64,000 nucleotides of DNA. Origin: Cocos nucifera. Lineage: Eukaryota > Streptophyta > Magnoliopsida > Arecales > Arecaceae. Each line of letters starts with the position of its first letter. The stretch's first letter is position 1. The stretch is taken from assembly GCA_006176705.1 (NCBI GenBank), contig QRFJ01002113.1, positions 124,001 through 188,000 on the forward strand, given 5' to 3'. A program made the translations under genes and the position numbers. Under the pieces are notes generated by a model, which saw only the letters and a program-made list of their open reading frames with translations, was not told the origin of the DNA and searched no databases. Shown here piece after piece: positions 11,230-23,702 of the stretch.

Positions 11230-13715
11230 TGAAGGAACCAGATCTAGGGTTTCACAGGTAGATCTTGAAATTTTTTCAAGATCTTACAACGAAAGACTTA
11301 AATAAATATAAAATTTATTTAAATAACCATGTAAACACCTAGATCTCAGATCTATTAAATGATTAAGGCATGATATTAAATCAAAAATTAAAATCAAATA
11401 AGAAAGAAAAAGGTTGATCAAATCAACCTAGATCTACATTACATCAAATGCAGGTATGAAGTTTATAGATCAGATCTATTACCTGAGCAAGTTTAGACAT
11501 TCTAACCTGATGATCTGGGTTTGAGGATGAAGTCATGAGCTACACATGCATCCGGCCTCTAGGAGTTATCCACTCGAGCCTACGATCTTTGATCTAAAGT
11601 CCGATGTAGGAAATCAACTTAGCATGCTAGTACTGTGCTGATCCTTCTTCGACGGTCAATCCGATGCTCTCTTCTTCGAAATTTGGATTATCAAAATTAT
11701 AGAAAGGAAGATGATAATTTGCTGATCTGAGACTCTCTCAAAAAAACTTAAAAGGAGGAGATATTGAAAATAAAACAGTCCTAGAAGAAGACCCTCTTCT
11801 TCTTCTCCTTTCTCTCACCTAGACACCTAGTTTGGTGCCAATGGAACCCCCACGCCCAAGGACCCTCTTCCTCTAATTTTTGTACACCACAAATCTCTCC
11901 CAAAGCTCTGTATTTCATAAAAAATTAAAATAAAATTCATCCAATAAATAAGGAAAAAGAAGAGTCTAAGTTAGGTCAAATTTCTAGACTAGGAATATCC
12001 AAACATGGGAAGTTGTTGGAGCACCCAACTCTTGGGCGCCTTCTCCACAATTTTTGGTATGGACTAGCAAGGGAGGACACACAAAAAAGAAGATTATTTT
12101 CATTGAATAAGAGAAGAATTAATTAAAAGAGGGGGCAGCACTCAAGGGAAGATGTTTTGGTTAATAAGGATTCTATCTCATAGAATCCTAAGCAAAACCA
12201 ATTCCTCCTTTGACTTGGTCTTCCACCTAACTTTCAAATATGACTTGGAGGGAGAGAGGGGGTGTGAAAATCAGAAAAAAAAGGGATTTTCCATGAAAAA
12301 TACCTAAAAATTAGGTACCGGGGGGCATTGGGACCAAGGTGGCGCAAGGAGATAGGAAGTCCTAGTCACATTAGGACTCCTATTTTGACTTGGTCAAATA
12401 AGATCTTTTAACCAAATAAAATTAAGATTAAATTAATTTAATTAAATAAGACCCTAACTCATTTAAGAACTTAATTAAATTATACTAAATTAGATTTAAT
12501 TCTAATTTATTTTCTAATCAAATTAGAAAATTGGGTTAATCTGAGTCCTAGTTAGACTAGGACTAGTTCTTCCTTGCACTTGGCTTATCCAATAAATCAA
12601 TTGAACTTGATCCAATCAAATCCAAACCAAATCTAATTAAATTATATTTAATTAGACTTAATCACAATCTATTGGCTTAATCAAATTAAGTCAATTAGCA
12701 ATCTAATTACTAATCGATCCTCCTGCAATACTTGCACTAGGTTAAACACCAATCGTATTGATTGTTTTACCTTAGAACGATTCTTAATCGTTGATCAACC
12801 ATCTGATCAGATCATAAGCTCTAATATGTGTAACCTCATAGGTTCGAACCTAAGTTGATAGTATAGAAATAAATTTTTATACCAATCAAAGTGACCATCT
12901 AGCAGTGATCTCGATGGCTGGATAGGTCGAAGGTGTAGAATACCATCCTTAGAACCCATATGGATATAGTTTCCATATAATTCATCCCCTTGACCACAAT
13001 GCTCGTAGGACACATCAGAGTTCATCTGTCAACTCTGATCAGATTGTCCACATTATATTTCAAAATACCAAATCTATCTAATGGATTACCCTGGCCAAGA
13101 TTTTGCTATATTGAAATACAGTGATACATTCTTCTCCAACTCTTGGAGTAGTCAATTCGATCTTGGTCACACTCCGACTTTGCAAGTACTTGACTATGCC
13201 TAGAAGCCTTCTATTATTGAATTAGAAATTCAGTTAGTCTAGTATAAAGCACAGTGAGTTACTTGCAAGTCATTGAGGTGATCTTAGGTCTAAGGGATAC
13301 TTATACCTATATCCCATCAGTGACATTCTCAACAGTAGAGTGCTCTGAAGTTAGTCATGTTCAATGATGATGTACCCATACATCTCACCTGTATGCCATA
13401 CCAGTGTCTCCACATATCTTGGTTAAGAGGACAACCAACCTATATGGCATATAGCGATCTATGCTCGATAGATGCTGTCGTCCTAATTAACAACCTATCA
13501 TTTGATCGTGAACAAATTTAAGGACTAATCGATAAATCCTCTCTTTATCAAAACTAAATAGTCCTAAGAACATCATCATAACAATGGAGTTCATTAGAAG
13601 ATGTCAACTTGTGATGAAAAAAGATGCCAAAATATTTTTCATTAATTAATAAATCAATTACAATATCTCAACCGTCAACAGGCTGATGATTGACTTTGGG
13701 ACATAATTCTCAATA
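11230..13715 (-). repeat. 3' LTR of D
   Basis: The left copy of the D LTR runs from TGAAGGAACC to TCTCAATA on the plus strand and is followed by the polypurine tract complement. Non-coding; small frames inside it (for example 12807-13025) are not supported as genes. Confidence 0.88.
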
Positions 13716-13729
13716 ACTCCCACTTATCC
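13716..13729 (-). other. polypurine tract of D
   Basis: The minus strand reads GGATAAGTGGGAGT directly before the 3' LTR start. This is the plus-strand primer site of the element. Confidence 0.75.
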
Positions 13730-15290
13730 TAAAGCCACTCGGCATAGTATCTAATACCCATCTTTGACTTATGGTTGTCAAACTCCTTGATTGCCAAGAC
13801 TTTAGTGAAGGGGTCGGTTAGGTTCTCTTTTTCGTCGATCTTCTGAAGGTCGACGTCACCATGATCCATGATCTCACGGACCAAATGGAAGTGGTGCAGA
13901 ATGTGCTTTGTTCATTAGTGTGCCTTCGATTCCTTTGCTTGAGCTATGGCATCAGTGCTGTCACAATAGAGCAGGACTGGACCATCAATGGAGAGTGCTA
14001 CTCCAAGCTTGGTGATGAACTTCCTCAACCACATAGCTTTCTTTGTTTCATCTAATGCTGCCATGTACTTTGCTTTGCAAATAGAGTCAGCCACTGTATG
14101 CTGCTTGAAATTCTTTTAGCAGATGGCTCTACCATTTAGAGTAAAGATATATCTCGAAATACTTTTACTGTCATCATGATTAGATTGAAAGCTGAAGTCT
14201 GTAAACCCCATAAGCTTCAGATCTAACTCACCATAAATCAACCATTGGTCCTTAGTATTCTTAAATACTTAAGGATGGTTTTAACCATCTTTCAGTGATT
14301 TTCTCCAGGGTCAGATTGGTATCTACTTACTGCTCCTAGTGAGTATGCCACGTTTGGTCTCGTACATGTCATTGCATACATAATAGATCCCACTATTGAA
14401 GCATATGAAATTCTACTCATACGCTCTTTCTCTTCAGGAGTTGTTGGACAATCCTTCTTAGAGAGAGAAATTTCTTGGCCTATCGAAAAATAGTCCTTTT
14501 TAGAATTCTCCATGCTGAACCTCTTCAACACAGTTTCTATGTACGTGGATTGGGATATACCAAACATCCTTTTGGATCTATCCCTATAGATCTTCATCCC
14601 TAGGATGTAGGATGCTTCACTCAAGTCCTTCATGAAAAACTATGATGACAACCAGACTTTTATTCCTTATAGTATGAGGATGTCATTTTTGATTAAGAGA
14701 ATATCATCCACGTACAAGATAAGGAATACTACTGCTAGACCATTTGCCCATTTGTAAATGCAAGGTTCTTCTCCATTCTTAATGAAGCATATGTTTTGAT
14801 CACTTTATTAAAATGCATGTTCCAACTCCAAGATGCCTGCTTCAACTCATAAATGGATCTCTAAAGCTTGCACACCTTGGACTCATCTGTAGATGTGAAC
14901 CCTTCAGGTTGTATCATATGCACCTCTTCGGTCAGCTCTCCATTTAGAAAAGTTATCTTCACATCCATCTGCTAGATCTCATAGTCTAGATGGGTAGCAA
15001 TGGCAAGCACGATCCGAATAGACTTGAGCATTACCACAGTGAAGAACATCTCGTCATAGTCAATACCATAATGTTGACGATACCCCTTGGCAACCAGATG
15101 GGCTTTATAGATCTCCATCTTTTCGTCTGTGCTTCTCTTTCTTTTGAAGATCTATTTACACCTAATGGGTTTAACCCCTTCAGGTGGGTCAACTAATATC
15201 CATATATCATTGACCTTCATGGAATCCATTTTGAATCTCATGACTTCTAGCCATTTCTCAGAGTCGGATCTTTGCATCGCATCCATATAA
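13730..15290 (-). pseudogene. pol (RT-RH): copia reverse transcriptase-RNase H of D
   Basis: The YVDD catalytic box is intact at 14703-14714 (minus). The frame 14292-14633 carries the RT C-terminus (ASYILGMKIYRDRSKR, ERMSRISYASIVGSIMYAM, SRYQSDPGENH), which closely matches the Angela lineage. The RNase H at about 13730-14290 and the RT N-terminus at about 14650-15290 are recognisable only in broken frames. In this family the enzyme copies element RNA to DNA. Confidence 0.85.
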
Positions 15291-16430
15291 GTGATCGGGT
15301 CCTCATCATTCTCATCGAGTTCGATGGGATCACCATCCTAGACCAAGAATCATAGTATCTATCTAGATGGCAGGGTACTCTACTGGATCACCTTAATGGT
15401 GTGGGTTCACTAGGCTTCAGATCTGATCTGATCAAATCTGACTTAGGTTCAACATTCTATGTCGGACTTTCTACCTATTGAACTTCATCAAGTTCAACCT
15501 TAGAGGCAACAGTTCCTTGATCAAGAAACTTCTTTTCCAAAAAGGTTGTCCTAAGGTTGACGAACACCTTTTGTTCATCAGCATGGTAGAAATAGCATCC
15601 TTTGATCTCTTTTGGGTATCCTATGAATGTACACTTGTTAGACCTAGGTCCAAGTTTGTCTGTAACTAATCATTTGACATAAGTCGGGCACCCCCAAATC
15701 CTAAGGTGTGAAAGCACTGGCTTACGTCCTGTCCATATCTCATATGGAGTTTTTACTACAGACTTACTTGGAATCCTATTTAATAGATAACAAGCCGATT
15801 CGAGTGTATATCCTGAGAAGGATATTGGTAGGTTGGCAAATCCTATCATGGATCGGATCATGTCTAACAGAGTCTGATTCCTCCTTTTAGACACACCATT
15901 ATGCTGTGATGTTTCAGGAGGACTCCATTGGGAGAGAATTCCATTCTCTCCTAAATATGTGAGAAACTTATCAGAAAGATATTCTCCTCCTTGGTTAGAT
16001 CGAAGAGTTTTAATACTCTTTCCAATTTATTTTTCTACCTCACTTCAGAATTGTTTGAATATTTTAAAAGAATTTGACTTATGTTTCATCAGATAGACAT
16101 GTCCATATCTGGATAGATCATCTATGAAAGTGATGAAGTAGACATATCCACCTCTGGCACTTATGCTCATTGGTCCATATACATCAGTATGTATTAGACT
16201 TAAGAGCTCATTGGCTCTCTCACCTTTTTCAGTAAAAGATGACTTGGTCATTTTACCAAGAAGACAGGACTCATAGGTTGGAAGTGATTCACAATCATTA
16301 ACTTCGAGAATTCCCTCCTGAGTCAACATGTTTATCCTATTCTTGTTTATACGATCTAGCCTATAGTACCATAAGCAGATATTTAATACACTATCTAATC
16401 TAGGATGCTTGTCAGTAGAATAGACTACAT
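15291..16430 (-). pseudogene. pol (INT): copia integrase of D, catalytic residues lost
   Basis: Frames at 16045-16329 and 15670-15894 cover the core. The first catalytic Asp is present (LIHTDVYGP). The second is Asn (LRSNQGGEY, about 15990-16020) where LRSDxGGEY is expected. The Glu of NGVSERRN is Lys (NGVSKRRNQ, near 15890). The zinc region upstream (PTYESCLLGKM) keeps only one Cys of the pair. C-terminal LLNRIPSKSV and TPYEIWTGRKP motifs confirm the identity. With two of three catalytic acids replaced and several stops, it is inactive. Confidence 0.85.
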
Positions 16431-16697
16431 TAACAAGTTATGATAACATATATACACCATTGTTCAATTATCTATAGAAAGCAGTAACACCATTCATAAT
16501 GACATTACAAACTTATTTTTTTATTGAAATTTCATAATTGTCCGTAGCTAAAAGGCCTACTGAAATAATATTTAAAAAGAAACTAGGATAGAAATGATAA
16601 TCACTGAGAACAATGGTATGAGATTCAAATACAAATTTCAAAATTTCTAAAGTAAGAACTAAAACTGATCTTCCATCTCCAATATTTAGGAATCTCT
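16431..16697 (-). pseudogene. pol (PR): protease / GAG-pre-integrase region of D, part 1
   Basis: Minus-strand fragments read as a GAG-pre-integrase lead-in and a flap-like FLNIGDGRSVLV stretch, with LL.TDNYEIS-type text downstream. Element E is inserted here. The sequence resumes at 23703 after the tctct duplication, and the reading is continuous across the insertion. Confidence 0.65.
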
Positions 16698-18546
16698 TGA
16701 AGGAGGGAAATCCTGATTTTCCAGACCAGGTTTGTTCAGATCTGATCAGATCAAGAGATATATTTCAAAATTTTTTCTCTTTGATCTAGATTAGATTTAG
16801 GATATTTTAGATCTAATTCTTATTATTTTAATAATTAAAATAAAATTAGATAAATTAAATCAAATTTAATTTACCATGAAGTGGGCAATCCTATTATCCG
16901 ATGATGATCCTGTGAGCAGAGGAAGGTTCTGGATCTAGCCACGCAAGTGTCTGGCCTCTACTAGTATCCACTCAAGCTGGATTTGGAGATCCTCTTCTTC
17001 TTTATCATGTCTTCAAAAATCAGATCTGGATCTAATCTGAAGGATCTTCAAAAGGAGTTTTGAAGATCAGTAGTTGTCCTTTGCAGCAACGCAGCCTTCT
17101 AGCTTTCAGTCGCCTTTCTCTCATCTGGATTGCACCAACCAAGGTCCAAAACACTTTTGGACATGGAGAGGAGAGGGAGAAGATGCATTCGCATGGTGCA
17201 GGAGAGGAGAGGCAGCCTTGGGGTGTGGAAATCTCAATTTTCCAATCTTTATTTGAGTTGGGCGTAGGGTCTTATTTATAGACTGTCTGTGTTCCAACTC
17301 CTCTTCTTCCCAACCAATCATAACTCTTTGTGAAATCAGATCTAAATCTGATTGGTGGTAATAGAGTCCCCTGGATTCCTCCTTAGAGGATGCCTAAGAC
17401 CAGTCAAAGTTGGTTCTTAGGAGAACTCTAATCAGAATCCAAAAAGGAGATGGAGTCCCAGTCCAACAGAGACTCCTGGGTGCCTCCAACTTGGGCACAC
17501 GCCAAGGGTGGCATGTGCCCTCCTCCTTGCCAAGTTTTGGCAGGGGGACAGGCCCCCACCAGCTCTCCAATAGGTGCATGACATCTAGACAGAAGTCAAA
17601 GTATCAATGGTCAACATTTGACTAGTCAAAGGTCAACTTTTGACCAAAGTCAAAGGACGAGAAATGGCAGGTGATCAAAAATGGCAGGTATTGTCTTAGA
17701 AAATAAGACAACCTTTTTTGACTTGGACAAGCTCCAGTCAGATAAAGTGAAGGCCTCTAAATGAGCACAAACTCCTTTGGCTCAGTCAGGACAACTATTT
17801 ATGATAGTAAAAGAAGAATGTTAGGTTCAATTGAGTGCTAGCATGATTTTCTTGAACCTAATTGAATCTCATTCAGATCAATTGAACTAGATTAGTTCAA
17901 TTGATGATCACCAGATTCAAACCCTTGTTTGTGTAACCCAGTTAGGTTCAATTCTATATGGTAATGGGATATGTCATGATCTCTATCATCGACATCATCG
18001 AAACTCCTTTCGATGGATCAGAACTCTTCTGATTTGAACAGCTAGAATGATCGATCATCTAAATCATTCTAATTGCTCCCAAAATCTACCAGTGACACCT
18101 AGCAGTATATGATGGCAACCCATCAAAGCTGAATGCGAACCTCTTGGTGCAGCTACCTGTGTGATTAAGTTCTTCTATCTTGAGCCTCGATTAGATTAGG
18201 GTTAAGGTGAACTTTAAACCCTAGTCTCTGTCATATGATGTAATCATTCGATTCAAGTTCGATGTGAAAAACTAAATAAAAACTCTTTCTATTATTTCAC
18301 TCTACCATGGCCATGGGCTTCTGGACTTGATTCTCATGATCATCATAGGGCTGCTCTTCTACCACCGAGGTAGATAGATTCCATCTTGATGCGATCCAGT
18401 TCCTATAATGAACATGCTATAGCCAACATATACCTCAGGATTCCATATGGCTAGGAGACCGAGTAATGGTGTAGTCAAACTATAACACCCTCATGGTGAC
18501 CTGTCGATGCATCTTAGGTCAAAGAACCAGACACACTACTGTAGCA
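16698..18546 (-). repeat. 3' LTR of E, truncated
   Basis: It aligns to 21421-23268 of the 5' LTR and ends at 18546, where protease sequence begins. It keeps the TATA box (minus TATAAATA, 17273-17280) and a W-box cluster near 17600-17660. Short frames inside recur in every A-type LTR and are shadows. Confidence 0.88.
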
Positions 18547-19563
18547 ACTCTTGCTCCATTACTGATGCGTAGGATCATGTCTCCATCCCTCAACCTCCTG
18601 CTATCCTTAAGATCCTACATGAAAGTGCACAGATGAGCACTAGAACTAGAGTCAAGCACCCAACAGGATGTAGAAGAAATCGTAAGGTTAGACTCAATAA
18701 CGAGCATAGCTTCAGAAGGACCTTCCTTCTTGTTCTTCAGGATGGCCAGGTAAGTAGGGCAGTTCCTATTCCAATGGCCGTCACTGTTGTAATGGAAACA
18801 CTTTCCTTTGGCAGCGGCTTTCATCTTCGGCTTTGCCTTCTTCTTCTTTGCTCTTTTCACCTTCTGCTTTTTCATAGACTTCTTTTTCTTTTCATAAGAC
18901 TTTCTTTTGAAAGAAGTTCGTTCCATAGCAAGAACTGAGCCTTTAGAATCTTTCATAGAAAGCTTAGTAGTGGCCAGCATATTCGTTAATTCGGCCAAGA
19001 AATTTTGAAGTTTATGCATGTGGTAATTCATGATGAATTGCCCATATGCATCAGTCAAGGATTGCAGAATAATATCATTCTGTGGATCCAAGTCTAACTT
19101 CACATCGAGCTTCTCAAGCTCTTCCATGTCCTTGATCATCATCAGACAGTGATCTTGGACTGACTGCCCATCATGCATCTTAGCCTTAAAAAGTCATTTC
19201 GTGACTTGATACTTGGCTGCACGACTCTGTTCACCAAACATCTCCTGCAGGTGAGCCAACATTTGGCGAGCAGTCCCGATATCTTCATGTTGGCACTGGA
19301 GCTCATCAGACATCGAGCCCAACATATAATATCTAGGCCTTATTATCTTCATCTATCCATTTTTCTAGAGACGCTCTCTGTTCAATGGATGGACGAGCTG
19401 GTAAGGTGGGAGGGTCCTGGTCCAAAACATGGGTTAACTTCTCGAAACCCAAAATGATTTTGTAGTTCCTGAGCCAATCTTTATAATTGGGTCCGATCAG
19501 TCTATGTGTGTCCAGGATACGTGCCAATGGGTTGGACGCAGATATTTTTCTATAGAGAGTCAA
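18547..19563 (-). pseudogene. gag: gag and start of protease of E
   Basis: Two frames, 19333-19563 (start MTLYRK, then PNYKDWLRNYKI) and 18615-19178 (capsid end, basic linker, zinc knuckle), are separated by a frameshifted gap. The zinc knuckle at 18759-18800 reads CFHYNSDGHWNRNC, with Tyr in place of the second Cys. A protease start follows as CWVLDSSSSAHLC; the active-site Gly of DSG is Ser. The protease then breaks off at the 3' LTR. Gag builds the particle. This copy cannot make pol and is itself frameshifted. Confidence 0.87.
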
Positions 19564-21405
19564 AGATTCTAGTTAGATACTGTAATTATGACTTGACCAA
19601 TTTATTTAGGGAATTTTATTTTTAAACAAATTAGCTCACACTATTTTCTCGGATCCCTACACTCCCTCTGTAGAGATGCGAAAATCTCCATGATTAATGA
19701 TTTCTAGTGGGTGGTGCGGTCTCACCAACTGACTCATCACCTCACCTAACAGTTATTGGTGATGGGTTAGCCAATGAGTGAACAACTCTTGTTCAATGAT
19801 TCTCTAATCATGGTGCACCCAAACATGGTCTCTAATTCATGAATCTCACCGTATCCAGAATATTGATCCACTCCTTAGTTAAGTCAGACCCACCATTTGC
19901 ACAGACTGGATTTCCTAATTGAGTCTCTCACCGTATCCAAAATATTGAGCCCAACTCATCCTCCAGCCCATAGCATCCAATGCCTAATAGACATGGTTGC
20001 ATCTTTCCGATGCAACTGAGCCACTGTATCCAGTCCGAGAACAATCAACCCCGGGAAGGGCCCGCACATCTACAATGGTGGAAGACCTCAGACTTAATCT
20101 TTTCTTAGGGAGAATTGATTCAGGTCTCATTAAACTAGACTTGTCATAGTCATAACAATTATGACTAACCTAGTGGCATGGGTTAGCTCGGATTATTGAC
20201 CACCTCAGATCAGAACTGTGTCAACAGATATGGCCAGGTAAGTGAGACCGGTGGAAGGAATATGCCATTAACTCGTACAAGAATGCATTCAGGTCGAGTA
20301 GCTTCCAATTAAAAATCAGTCGATCGTATGTGCCAAACTTACCTTAGACACCAAATTGTTGAGTCAGAACCAATTGGGTTAGCCTACAATCCAGACTCTA
20401 ACCTCTGAGCCTAATTAGGTCTTGCTTGATCGTGACTCGATCTTGACCCAGACTTAATCCTATTAGGCTGGTCAATTTAAGCATTGTTGATCCCATCTAA
20501 CCAACTCTTGATTCGGTTTGATCAACCGCTTAGACCTAATTGAGCTACCCAAGCCCGAACCCAGTATTATGAATATGTCTTAGATCTGAAATTCTCAATT
20601 TTAGATCCTAATTAATATTTCATAATCTTAATTTTTAATTAAGTAGGGTTCATAAACAAAATATGCACAATAAATCCTAGGATTTCAGGATCTAGGGTTT
20701 TGCAGAAAGTAAGTTTTGGATTTCTGATTAAGGACGAATGCACAGCACCCCTACACGTCATAAGAACACCCCATCGGATGGGAGGAGAGGGCCTTTAAAT
20801 CCTTCTTCGTTCTTATGACCGGATGGCCAAGAGGAACGCCTTAATCAGGAACATGCAATACTACAAAACTAATTTTAGATCTATATCATATATCTCATAT
20901 ATAAATTAGATCTAATCATGGCATATTTTGCATACATCTCATGTATCGAATCATGCATATTTTCAGATCTAAATTATCTCATAATAATCTAAAAAATTAG
21001 ATTTAAATTGATCTAATCAAAATAAATTCTAATCTAGATAATTATGTAGAACTATTCTACAACTAGTCTAGACATGCATCAATCATATCTCATATGATAT
21101 TTAAAATTAAATAATTTTTATTTACTATTTTTTAGATGTTATTATAACATTATAATATCAAAAAATAGTAAATAAATAGATCTAAAATATGATTTAATCA
21201 AATTAAATTGAAAAATATGCAAGACTATTCTATAGAACTATTCTATTTTAGAACTAGTCATGCATATTTTCTAATCTTAGATCCAAATCATTTAATTTTA
21301 ATTTTTTCTGATTTCAGATCTGATCACATCTCATGTGACATCTAAAATCACTTATTTTCTAATTAAAATAAATTTAAAAATAGATCTAAATACTTTTAGA
21401 ACCTT
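19564..21405 (-). other. leader (5' untranslated region) of E
   Basis: This 1.84-kb stretch lies between primer-binding site and gag and has no long frame. It carries the conserved stem-loop (20724-20848) and, near 20338-20350, the complement of an AAG|GTAAGT donor motif. It aligns by eye with the leaders of A, B and G. Confidence 0.8.
20724..20848 (-). ncRNA. conserved leader stem-loop, copy in E
   Basis: The outer arms (20724-20733 and 20839-20848) are a perfect 10-bp pairing of CTGATTAAGG with CCTTAATCAG. The inner arms GTCATAAGAAC (20757-20767) and GTTCTTATGAC (20809-20819) pair over 11 bp. A small hairpin CCCAT-loop-ATGGG lies at 20770-20782. The same plan occurs in A, B and G. Confidence 0.65.
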
Positions 21406-21418
21406 GGTTCTGATACCA
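21406..21418 (-). other. primer-binding site of E
   Basis: The minus strand reads TGGTATCAGAACC directly after the 5' LTR end, one change from the initiator tRNA-Met site TGGTATCAGAGCC. Confidence 0.85.
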
Positions 21419-21420
21419 GT

Positions 21421-23697
21421 TGAAGGAGGAAAATCCTAATTTTTCGGATCAGGTTCGTTCAGATCTGGTCAGATCAAGAGATATATTTCAAAATTTTTTC
21501 TCTTTCATCTAGATTAGATCTGAGATATTTTAGATCTAATTTTTATTATTTTAATAATTAAAATAAAATTAGATAAATTAAATCAAATTTAATTTATCCT
21601 TGAAGTGGGTAATCCTATTATCCGATGATGATCCTATGAGCAGCAGAAGGTTCTGGATCTAGCCACGCAAGTGCCTGGCCTCTACCAGTATCCACTTGAA
21701 CTAGATCTAGAGATCCTCTTCTTCTCTATTACGTCTCCAAAAATTAGATCTGAATCTGATCTGGAGGATCTTCAAAACTCCTTTTGAAGATCAGTAGTTG
21801 TCCTTTGCAGCAGCACAGCCTTCTAGCTTTCAGTCGCCTTTCTCTCATCTGGATTGCACCAACCAAGGTCCAAAACACTTTTAGACATGGAGAGGAGAGG
21901 GAGAAGATGCTTTGGCATGGAGGAGGAGAGGAGAGGCAGCCTTGGGGCATGAAAATCTCAATTTTCCAATCTTTATTTGAGTTGGGTGCAGGGTCATATT
22001 CATAGACTGTCTGTGATCCAACTCTTCTTCCCAACCAATCACAACTCTTTGTGAAATCAGATCTAAATCTGATTGATGGAAATAGAGTTCCCTGGATTCC
22101 TCCTTAGAGGGCACCTAAGATCAGTCAAAGTTGGTTCTTAGGAGAACTCTAATTGGAATCCAAAAAGGAGATGGAGTCCCTATCCAATAGGGACTCCTGG
22201 GCGCCTCCAACTTGGGCACACGCCAAGGGTGGCGTACGCCCTCCTCCTTGCCAAGGTTCTACTAGGAGGACAGGCCCCCACCAACTCTCCAATAGGTGCG
22301 TGACACATGGACAGAAGTCATAGTGTCAATGGTCAACGTTTGACCAGTCAAAGATCAACTTTTAACCAAAGTCAAAGAATGAGAAATGGCAAGTGATAAA
22401 AAATGGTAGGTATTGTCTTATAAAATAAGACAACCTTTTCTAACTTGGACAAGCTCCAGTCAGACAAAGTGAAGGCCTCTAAATGAGCACAAACTCCTTT
22501 GGCTCAGTCAGGACAACTATTTATGATAGTAAAAGAAGAACGTTAGGTTCAATCGAGTGCTAGCACGATTTCCTTGAACCTAATTGAATCTCATTCAGAT
22601 CAATTGAACTAGATCAGTTCAATTGATGATCACCAGATTCAAACCCTTATTTGTGTGACCTAGTTAGGTTCAGTTCTGTATGGTAATGGGATATGTCATG
22701 ATCTCTATCATCAACATCATTGAAACTCCTTTCGATGGATCAAAACTCTTCTGATTCGAACAGCTAGAATGATCGATCATCTAAATCATTCTAATTGCTC
22801 CCAAAATCCACCAATGACACCTAGCAGTATATGGTGGCAACCCATCAGAGCTGAATGCGAACCTCTTGGTGCAGCTACCTATGTGATTAAGTTCTTCTAT
22901 CTTGAGCCCCGATCAGATTAGGGTTAAGGTGAACTCGTCAAACCCTAGTCTCTATCATATGATGTAATCATTCGATTCAAGTCCGATGTGAAAATCTAAA
23001 TAGAAACTCTTTCTATTATTTCACTCTACCATGGTCATGGGCTTCTGGACTTGATTCTCATGATCATCATAGGGCTGCTCCTCTACCACCGAGGTAGATG
23101 GATTCCATCTTGATGCGATCCAATTCCTACAATGAACATGCTATAGCCAACATACACCTCAGGATTCTGTATAGCTAGAAGATCGAGTAATGGTGTAGTC
23201 AAACTATAACACCCTCAAGGTGAACTAGTGATGCATCTCAGATCAAAGAACCAGATACACTACTACAGCATCGAGTCAGTCATTGACGAGAAGGTAGACT
23301 TCCTAATGACTACTCAAGGTGGTCACGCTCAATGCCCTCGTTCTCTAATGAGTACCTGTACTCTCGCTTCGGTGTCTCCACACCGTAGACTCAAGACTCA
23401 TCTACTAAAGAGAAGCAATTGTACACCAACCTTTCAATCAATCACCATCCTCATGATGATCCTATGGTCGGAAGCATTTTATGAGTTAATAATGATTATT
23501 CATGTCTTAAATTTTCAACTCTTGAAAATATGAATTATCATTACCATTAACTCAAAGGATGTATCACAGACACTCAATACACATATGTGATAGAAAATAA
23601 TCAATTTTATTGATTTTAATCAAAATTATAATTTTGCCCCTAGAAGTGTATTACAAGTGTCAACCAATTCTGGCTTCTAGGGCACATATATCTAACA
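21421..23697 (-). repeat. 5' LTR of E
   Basis: Complete LTR of 2277 bp, running TGAAGG ... ATCTAACA on the plus strand (TGTTAGATATATGTG ... CCTTCA in sense). Its TATA box is mutated to TATGAATA (near 21998). Its W-box cluster lies near 22325-22385. About 8 percent of the first 200 bp differ from the 3' LTR by my count. Confidence 0.9.
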
Positions 23698-23702
23698 TCT
23701 CT

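Larger units (their letters stand above)
16698..23697 (-). mobile_element. Element E: Angela-like, gag kept, pol deleted, TSD tctct
   Basis: Exactly 7000 bp, flanked by tctct at 16693-16697 and 23698-23702. Minus-strand order is complete 5' LTR (21421-23697), primer-binding site, leader, gag, first part of protease, then directly the interior of the 3' LTR (18546 down to 16698). The missing part covers the rest of protease, integrase, RT, RNase H, polypurine tract and the first ~430 bp of the 3' LTR. A single internal deletion after insertion explains this. The intact TSD shows that the element integrated as a unit. Confidence 0.9.

Noticed and set aside
17060..17625. Several overlapping ORFs of 60-73 residues, recurring at 21744-22114, 33184-33557, 37182-37515 and 45333-45518
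   Set aside because: They sit at the same place in every A-type LTR around the TATA/R-U5 segment, in several frames at once, with no family resemblance. They are shadows of a repeated non-coding LTR.
23228..23533. 101-residue ORF, with relatives at 34771-35025 and 60710-60925
   Set aside because: Entirely within the LTR start region and not conserved in frame between copies.
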